Assembly (NCBI GenBank): GCA_015492645.1
Contig: WGER01000082.1
Coordinates: forward strand, 61,155 to 125,154
Source: Nitrospirota bacterium
GTDB taxonomy: Bacteria > Nitrospirota > Thermodesulfovibrionia > Thermodesulfovibrionales > JdFR-85
Direction of reading: 5' to 3'
Length of the DNA: 64,000 nucleotides
Shown: positions 57,881-64,000 of the stretch, piece after piece
How the letters are laid out: every line of letters starts with the position of its first letter
Numbering within the stretch: position 1 is the first letter of the stretch
Position numbers and translations under genes: made by a program
Notes under the pieces: model-generated
The model's database searches: none
Told to the model about the DNA's origin: nothing
Seen by the model: only the letters and a program-made list of their open reading frames with translations

Positions 57881-58528
57881 ATGGGCAGGATCTTTGACTG
57901 GATAGACTCAAGGTTTGGCATTAAGGAACCCCACAGGAGATTCCTTCAGAGGAGACTGCCAGAAAGGCTGAGCTATCTCTACTGCCTCGGAGGGGTTGCC
58001 TTCACCCTGTTCCTCTGCCTTGTCTTTACAGGGCTGCTGCTCAGTATCTACTATGTCCCGTCAGAGAGGGAGGCCTTCCAGAGCGTGGTAAATATAACCA
58101 CCGAGGTGAGGCTGGGATGGTTTATAAGGAGTCTGCACCGCTGGTCTGCCCATCTGTTTATCGTTGCAATACTGCTTCATACTGCAAGAGTGATTATCCA
58201 TAGGGCGTATCGTCCACCGAGGGAGTTGAACTGGGTTGCTGGCTCTATGACCCTGGTGGTTGCCTTTGCCTCAGGTTTTACAGGCTATCTGCTTCCATGG
58301 GACCAGAAGGCCTACTGGGCAACAGAAGTGGGCACATCGATGGTTGCCACCGTGCCTGTTATAGGACGCCACCTGTTGTACATGGTGAGAGGCGGGGAGG
58401 ATATCACAGGGGCGACCCTTACACGGTTTTATTCACTTCATGTCCTCTGGCTTCCACTGATTATGGCACTGCTGCTCTGGGCCCACTTTCATATGGTAAA
58501 GAGGCAGGGTATATCAGGTGGTCTCTGA
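57881..58528 (+). CDS. Cytochrome b6-type N-terminal domain protein
   Basis: SLHRWSAHLFIVAILLHTARV and FYSLHVLWLPLIMALLLWAHFHMVKRQG heme-ligand helices; GYLLPWDQKAYWATEVGT; 215 aa. Confidence 0.93.
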   Translation: MGRIFDWIDSRFGIKEPHRRFLQRRLPERLSYLYCLGGVAFTLFLCLVFTGLLLSIYYVPSEREAFQSVVNITTEVRLGWFIRSLHRWSAHLFIVAILLHTARVIIHRAYRPPRELNWVAGSMTLVVAFASGFTGYLLPWDQKAYWATEVGTSMVATVPVIGRHLLYMVRGGEDITGATLTRFYSLHVLWLPLIMALLLWAHFHMVKRQGISGGL

Positions 58529-59266
58529 TCACTCCAGTTCCCTGTCCAGGTCCCTGCCGAGATAGGCCCTCTGGACCTCCCTGTCCTGAAGGAGGTCCTC
58601 TGAGGGGCCTTCCAGTATAATCCTGCCTGTCTCCAATACATATGCCCTGTCGGATATCCTGAGAGCGCTTCTTGCGTTCTGTTCAACAAGTAGCACTGTG
58701 AGACCGAGTTCCTTCCTCAACCTCACTATATAATTGAAAATCTCCCTAACAATATTCGGTGCGAGCCCCATGCTTGGCTCATCAAGAAGTAATAGTTCAG
58801 GCCTTGCCATCAATGCCCTGCCGATGGCAAGCATTTGCTGTTCACCTCCAGACAGTGTACCGGCAATCTGGTTCTGTCTGTCAGCGAGTTGGGGGAAAAG
58901 GCTATATATCCAGTTCATATCCCTTTCTATCTCACCATGGTCTCCCCTTTTAAGACGGACTGTTGCACCCAGTAGCAGGTTCTCCCTTACCGTCATTGTG
59001 GAGAAGACCTGGCGACCCTCAGGCACAAGCACACATCCGAGTTTCACTATCCTTTCGGCAGGGGTCCTTGTGATATCCTGTCCTCTGAACCATATCTGCC
59101 CTGACCATGGTTTGAGCAGTCCGGAGATACTCCTTAAGAGGGTGGTCTTACCAGCACCATTTGCGCCTATAATTGCAACGATCTCCCCCGGACTTACGTG
59201 GAGGGAGACCTTTCTCAGCACCTTTATGCTTCCATAACCTGACTCTATGTTTCTAATTCTGAGCAT
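58529..59266 (-). CDS. livF: Branched-chain amino acid ABC transporter ATPase LivF-type
   Basis: IIGANGAGKTTLLRSISGLLKPWSGQIWF; LSGGEQQMLAIGRALM; EPSMGLAP. Confidence 0.93.
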   Translation of the reverse strand: MLRIRNIESGYGSIKVLRKVSLHVSPGEIVAIIGANGAGKTTLLRSISGLLKPWSGQIWFRGQDITRTPAERIVKLGCVLVPEGRQVFSTMTVRENLLLGATVRLKRGDHGEIERDMNWIYSLFPQLADRQNQIAGTLSGGEQQMLAIGRALMARPELLLLDEPSMGLAPNIVREIFNYIVRLRKELGLTVLLVEQNARSALRISDRAYVLETGRIILEGPSEDLLQDREVQRAYLGRDLDRELE

Positions 59267-60023
59267 CTTCCTCTCCCAGATATACCTTTATAACCTCTTC
59301 ATTCTTCTGTATAGCAAGTGGGTGGTCTTCGGCAATCTTTTCCCCGTAACTGAGAACCATCACCTCGTCCGAGATCTCCATAACAAGTGACATATCGTGT
59401 TCTACAATAAAAACCGTTACTCCGCTCTGTCTGATCTGATGGATGAGTATACCCATCTGTCTCGTCTCCCTTATGTTCAGACCTGCTGCAGGCTCGTCCA
59501 GCAGGAGCAACTTCGGTTTTTGGGCCAGAGCCCTTGCGATTTCAACGATCCTCTGCTGGCCGTAGGCCAGTCTGGTTGCCTCTCTGTCGGCAAGGTCTTC
59601 AATCCCCATCATTTTCAGCACCTGCATAGCCTCTTCCCTCACGAATCTCTCCTCGTTGCGCGTTCTGGGGAGCCTGAGCATGCTTGAGAGGAATCCTGAA
59701 CGGGTATGGGTATGGAGCCCAAGCATTACATTTTCAAGTACGGTCATCCCAGGGAAGAGCCTTATATGCTGGAATGTCCTTGCTATTCCGTAGGATGCGA
59801 TCCGGTGGGGAGGCAGTCCCTGGATCTGCCGTCCATCAAACACTATCACGCCAGAGTTTGGTTTGAGGTAGCCAGAGATGAGGTTGAAGAGGGTGGTCTT
59901 GCCTGCACCATTGGGGCCGATCAGGGCCTTGATGGTGCCAGGCTCGACGCTAAAACTCACGTCCTTTAACGCCTTCAGTCCTCCGAATGACATATTCAAC
60001 CCCTTTGCGCTCAGCAGGGCCAT
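59253..60023 (-). CDS. livG: Branched-chain amino acid ABC transporter ATPase LivG-type
   Basis: LIGPNGAGKTTLFNLISGYLKPNSG; GIARTFQHIRLFPGMTVLENVMLG; FIVEHDMSLVM. Confidence 0.94.
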   Translation of the reverse strand: MALLSAKGLNMSFGGLKALKDVSFSVEPGTIKALIGPNGAGKTTLFNLISGYLKPNSGVIVFDGRQIQGLPPHRIASYGIARTFQHIRLFPGMTVLENVMLGLHTHTRSGFLSSMLRLPRTRNEERFVREEAMQVLKMMGIEDLADREATRLAYGQQRIVEIARALAQKPKLLLLDEPAAGLNIRETRQMGILIHQIRQSGVTVFIVEHDMSLVMEISDEVMVLSYGEKIAEDHPLAIQKNEEVIKVYLGEEDAQN

Positions 60024-60029
60024 CGCTTT

Positions 60030-61085
60030 TCAACTCCTCTTAAAGATGTTCTTTAAAAGGCCTGCTGGATTTACTCTCAGCAGACCCTCGGGAGCGAAGA
60101 GCATAATCAAGATCAATACTGCTCCAAAAACTGCATCGTCGTATTGACCAAAGTATCCCCTGAGAGAGAGAAAATTCAGTAACATGGCCATTGTAAGCCC
60201 ACCCCATATACTCGCCATACCACCAGCAGCGACAATTGCCACATATCTCACTGACTTCATTACTGATGCCTCAGAAGGCCCGATACCGCCATTGAAATGG
60301 GTAAGGAATGCACCTGCCAGTGCTGCGATCACAGCACTCATCACAAAGACCTTCAACTTATACTCTGCTGTGTCAACACCTGCTGACTCTGCTGCGTCTT
60401 CAGCACCGTGTATTGCCCTGAGTGCCCTCCCCACCCTCGAATTTATGAGGTTCGTCATTAGATACACAACAACTACTACCAGCAGTGAGGCAATATAATA
60501 GTTAGCCCTTCTTTCATCCATCTGTCCACTGATGCTCAGGCCTGGTAAGATCACAAAAGGCGGTACATCTGATACCCCATCTGCCTCACCAAAGATGGGT
60601 GTGCCGAGGACGATTCTGTAGACAATAATACCGAAACCGAGAGTGGCCATTGCAAGGTAATGCCCCTTGAGTTTGAGGACGGGTATTCCAATGAGATAGG
60701 CTACAGTAGCGGCAATTACAAGGGAGAGTAACACCCCAATCCAGGGATGAAAACTCAGTATCTGCTCTCCATAGAGATTCTCCCTCAAGGTGAGAAGACC
60801 GAGTTCTGAAGACACCTTCACGACAGCACTGTCTTTGTATTTCAGGAGATTGTAAGTTGAGAGCACAGCCGTAGTATACCCACCTATTGCAAAAAAACCG
60901 GCATGTCCAAGGGATATCTGCCCTGCATAACCCATCAGCAGTACAAGTCCGAGCACCACAAGGGTGTAATACAGGGACATGGTCAGTTGCGTGAGATAGT
61001 AAGTCCTGGCAACTGAAGTTGTTATCAGGTCAATAAGCACGAGCAACAGACACAGAAGCCCTATTTTAATCCTCTCTCCCTTCAT
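60030..61085 (-). CDS. livM: Branched-chain amino acid ABC transporter permease LivM-type
   Basis: LLMGYAGQISLGHAGFFAIGGYTTAVL; RALRAIHGAEDAAESAGVDTAEYKLKVFV. Confidence 0.93.
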   Translation of the reverse strand: MKGERIKIGLLCLLLVLIDLITTSVARTYYLTQLTMSLYYTLVVLGLVLLMGYAGQISLGHAGFFAIGGYTTAVLSTYNLLKYKDSAVVKVSSELGLLTLRENLYGEQILSFHPWIGVLLSLVIAATVAYLIGIPVLKLKGHYLAMATLGFGIIVYRIVLGTPIFGEADGVSDVPPFVILPGLSISGQMDERRANYYIASLLVVVVVYLMTNLINSRVGRALRAIHGAEDAAESAGVDTAEYKLKVFVMSAVIAALAGAFLTHFNGGIGPSEASVMKSVRYVAIVAAGGMASIWGGLTMAMLLNFLSLRGYFGQYDDAVFGAVLILIMLFAPEGLLRVNPAGLLKNIFKRS

Positions 61086-61969
61086 CAGAACTCTCTCAGG
61101 TCCTCTTTTCTACCAAAGAGCCCTCGGGGTCTGAAAAAGAGGATTAGAAGGAGTATCGAGATGGCTATGGCATCCTTATATGCTGAGGGCATTATCCATA
61201 CGCTGAGGGATTCCAGAATCCCGAGGATCAACCCACCAGCAACGGCTGCTAAACTGTTACCGAGCCCGCCCAGGATCGCCACAGTGAACCCCTTAATTGC
61301 GAGGGGGACACCCATATTGTACTGACTATATGTGATAGGGGAGACAACACAGCCTGCTGTTGCACCCATGCCGGCGCTGAGGACAAATGAGAGGGTCACC
61401 ATGTTCTTTGTATTTATACCGCATAGTCTGGCCGCCTCCCGGTTGTCTGCACATGCCCTCATCTGTCTGCCAAACCGTGAGTATTTGAAGAACAACTGGA
61501 GTGCCAGGACCATCATGGAACACACACCGATCACCCACAGGACCTGGGGGGATATATGAACACCCCAGAATGAGACTGAGGAGACCTCATTGCCTGTAAA
61601 ATACGGGAGTGCTCTCACATTCACTCCCCATATTGCGAGGGCTATCTCTCTTATAATTATGGATAGGCCAATAGTTATGATTATCATCCTCAGCACAGTG
61701 GGAGACTCAAGCCATCTGAAAAAGAGTATCTCAATAACAGCACCAACGAGCATGGTTATCAGCACCGAAAGGACAATCGCAACTGGTAGGGGCAGAAAGG
61801 CATTCAGGGTGATGGCGGTCATGCTACCGAGCATAACGAATTCACCCTGGGCAAAGTTTATAATGCCCGTTGTATTGTAAATTATGTTAAAACCTATGGC
61901 CACAATGGCGTAAATAAAGCCATAGGTTATTCCTCCGGCGATGTACTGAAAGAAGAGTTCTATATTCAT
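61085..61969 (-). CDS. livH: Branched-chain amino acid ABC transporter permease LivH-type
   Basis: IYNTTGIINFAQGEFVMLGSMTAI; MRACADNREAARLCGINTKNMVTLSF. Confidence 0.93.
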   Translation of the reverse strand: MNIELFFQYIAGGITYGFIYAIVAIGFNIIYNTTGIINFAQGEFVMLGSMTAITLNAFLPLPVAIVLSVLITMLVGAVIEILFFRWLESPTVLRMIIITIGLSIIIREIALAIWGVNVRALPYFTGNEVSSVSFWGVHISPQVLWVIGVCSMMVLALQLFFKYSRFGRQMRACADNREAARLCGINTKNMVTLSFVLSAGMGATAGCVVSPITYSQYNMGVPLAIKGFTVAILGGLGNSLAAVAGGLILGILESLSVWIMPSAYKDAIAISILLLILFFRPRGLFGRKEDLREF

Positions 61970-62007
61970 ATGCAGTCTGATATTATACTAAAACGGGTAG
62001 AATAACC

Positions 62008-62075
62008 CCAAATTCCATGAATTGCCCATAGAAATGGTTGCTTTTACGGCAGGAGGTTCCCACACCATTTATAAA
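62008..62075. repeat. Partial copy of interspersed element end
   Basis: ATTGCCCATAGAAATGGTTGCTTTTACGGCAGGAGGTTCCCACAC resembles element ends at 43635 and 40491. Confidence 0.6.
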
Positions 62076-62103
62076 CCTCCCCACTTTGAGAAAATCCTCG
62101 CTC

Positions 62104-64000
62104 TTAAAATCGCAGGTCTTTCAAGATATTAGTCAATACTTTATCGATATTATCAAACCAATATCTTCTATATCCATTTTGTGGAAGTCTGTTTATATCG
62201 TCGGTTCTTAAAAATATATAAACTGTCCCTTTCAGACCTCCGATCTCAAAAACTTTCCTTTTGCCACCATTCTCTTCAAATATCATTTTATACCCATCAA
62301 CTTTATGCATATAATCTGTATGCTTTGTTCCTTTTGGGTCAATAAAAACAATAAAGTAATTATTACCCTTTTTTAACCAGAAGATAAAATCCGGATTAAA
62401 CCTGCTGATCCTGTTTGTATCTGGATTGTAATAAGGGATATAGACCTCATCAAGGGACTCATCTAATTTACTGAAAAGCCACCAGTCAAACTCACTGAAC
62501 TTATTTCTATCTTCTTCTAAATATTGCTCTAAGTCATTTATAAATTTTACTTCACTTGGAGTCTTAATTATATGCTTGATGTAATCTATCCTTTCTTCAT
62601 CAGATAAAATCAATGGAAGGTAATAGTGATTGGCAACATATTTAATCCTGATTTTTTTATGACCATCTTCAAAAATTACTTCCTTTTTTATTCCCTCTCT
62701 CTTTCTGTCATACTCATCTTGAGGTATTTTCCCGTACTGTTCCTGTAATTCTCTTATTTTCAATGGATAATCCTTTACTGTCTCAATGCCCCTCCGAACT
62801 TCATCGATACTTTTAAGATAGACCCTGATACTTCTAAAATGCCTTATCTCTTCTTCCAACTCTTTAAACTCCTTTAACTCTTCCGGGGTTACACTAAAAT
62901 AATTAAATAATCTCTGAACAAGGATATGAATATTCCTGAAATTTCGCTCTCCATATTTATAATACTGATCAGGCTTACATAAAGTTTCTCTCAAAACCTT
63001 GAGCTTTTCTGGTGTGGTCTCATAATTCACAAGAAAGACCCTATCATCATTTACATACTGAGAATATTTCTTTAGGACTTCAAAATCCCTCATTGAAATA
63101 TCAAACTTAGCCAATCCTCTTTTCTTCATCAAAGGATGATCCGCCAATTTATACACTGGTATTAAAAGGGGGTGTTTTTCAGCAGATTTGTTTACGAAAA
63201 GGGAAATTTGCTCACCCTTCTCTTTTTTCTCCTGTTTAAGTTCTTTTATAACTGTAAGTAAAGCATTTCTGTTTGTGCCAAAAACAAACAATGTCTCTAA
63301 AGGAAGACAAAAATCCTTTATTTTTCTAAATAGATCGTCATCTATTTCTTTATTGTTATAGAGTTCTATTAACCTTCGTCTTTTATTAGTGATCGGTTCA
63401 ATCCTTATGCCCCGTCCAATAGATTGGAGGATAAACTTTTTTGCATCTGTGCCTGTGCCAATGTTGATGAAGTTTATAATGTTCGGCCTATTAGAGTCCC
63501 ATCCTTCATAAAAGGCACGGGAACCCATTAAGATATTAATTGGAGAGTCATCCTGATTTATCCTTTCAAAGAATCCTTCCTCCTCAAACTGATGGTTTAC
63601 ATTGAATCGGGATAACTCTTCTTTTAACCAATTAGGAATATCACCGGTCCTACTTAAAGCAAAGTGTCTGTCAGATGTAGTAAGTTTAAAAGCGACCTGT
63701 TTTTTGTCTGATGGCCTGAAGGAGATTTCAATCTCACCAGGGCTGAGAGAATTGTAAACATACTTCCATATATCTTTCAGGGTAATGCTTTTAAACACTT
63801 TTTTGTCTATTTTTATCTTTCTTCCATCCTCAAAGACAAATTCAGGATCATGTTTCAACTCTTCCCAGAGTTCATCTATAGAATCTTTAAAAACATTAAC
63901 TTCTATATCTCCCTTTCCAATCCTCTCAAGTTCTCTAAAGAAGAGTTTTAAATCTGCATCCTCTGTATTGATTGAGTTAACAAGGGTCAAAAGTAATGGC
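62104..64000 (-). CDS. Type III restriction-modification Res subunit (helicase C-terminal part plus nuclease), runs off right edge
   Basis: PLLLTLVNSINTEDADLKLFF; GSRAFYEGWDSNRPNIINFINIGT (motif V), QSIGRGIRIEP (motif VI); PDFIFWLKKGNNYFIVFIDPKG = PD-(D/E)XK; frame stays open past 63990. Confidence 0.88.
   Translation of the reverse strand, partial: PLLLTLVNSINTEDADLKLFFRELERIGKGDIEVNVFKDSIDELWEELKHDPEFVFEDGRKIKIDKKVFKSITLKDIWKYVYNSLSPGEIEISFRPSDKKQVAFKLTTSDRHFALSRTGDIPNWLKEELSRFNVNHQFEEEGFFERINQDDSPINILMGSRAFYEGWDSNRPNIINFINIGTGTDAKKFILQSIGRGIRIEPITNKRRRLIELYNNKEIDDDLFRKIKDFCLPLETLFVFGTNRNALLTVIKELKQEKKEKGEQISLFVNKSAEKHPLLIPVYKLADHPLMKKRGLAKFDISMRDFEVLKKYSQYVNDDRVFLVNYETTPEKLKVLRETLCKPDQYYKYGERNFRNIHILVQRLFNYFSVTPEELKEFKELEEEIRHFRSIRVYLKSIDEVRRGIETVKDYPLKIRELQEQYGKIPQDEYDRKREGIKKEVIFEDGHKKIRIKYVANHYYLPLILSDEERIDYIKHIIKTPSEVKFINDLEQYLEEDRNKFSEFDWWLFSKLDESLDEVYIPYYNPDTNRISRFNPDFIFWLKKGNNYFIVFIDPKGTKHTDYMHKVDGYKMIFEENGGKRKVFEIGGLKGTVYIFLRTDDINRLPQNGYRRYWFDNIDKVLTNILKDLRF

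Noticed and set aside
58529-61969. Complete branched-chain amino acid transporter
   Set aside because: No LivJ/LivK substrate-binding protein is in the window; only the permeases and ATPases can be supported, so substrate is uncertain.

Overview
Gram-negative, probably anaerobic or microaerophilic bacterial chromosome segment (compact, about 90% coding; no rRNA, CRISPR, integrase or intact IS seen). Lineage cannot be fixed from sequence alone; gene content would suit a Nitrospirota/Desulfobacterota-like bacterium (inference). Left to right: edge of a PIN/RHH toxin-antitoxin pair; tRNA-Thr(CGU); radical SAM protein; a long overlapping + strand gene train trpE-trpG-trpD-[Gfo/Idh]-[DegT]-lpxB-waaA-selB-kdsB; DUF362 ferredoxin protein; YihY; paired Zn-dehydrogenases; hybrid histidine kinase; cstA-[87 aa protein]-ArsA-like ATPase-membrane protein module; HepT/MntA pair; HAD/phosphatase/isochorismatase/creatininase operon; tungstate ABC transporter (tupABC); DUF72; ftsK-uppP-AAA-IMPase; Fe-S oxidoreductase; octaheme HAO-family cytochrome; VanZ-manC-phosphomannomutase; FmdB, endonuclease V, SRPBCC; LysR; selD; PDO-thioredoxin reductase fusion; pgi; thermonuclease; M29 peptidase; DUF3373 porin; plsC-ispH-rpsA-sppA-HU; Rieske/cytochrome b pair; livHMGF; and the C-terminal part of a Type III restriction Res subunit at the right edge. 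Main hunt results: (1) selD is itself a selenoprotein: the ORF track truncates it at an in-frame UGA (Sec), with a SECIS-like hairpin; (2) an interspersed intergenic element family with conserved ends, covarying hairpins (NNAATC-loop-GATTNN), a ggcagtg/cactgcc arm pair and GGCAATA-type heptad repeats, including one inverted-repeat-bounded ~590 bp MITE-like copy; (3) many transcription-unit-leading genes have a -10 box only 5-12 nt before the start codon and no Shine-Dalgarno, implying widespread leaderless mRNAs; (4) a GnnA/GnnB-like pair upstream of lpxB, suggesting amide-linked (GlcN3N) lipid A; (5) an FNR-type palindrome spaced correctly upstream of the lone octaheme cytochrome; (6) a cstA/ArsA module of unknown function.
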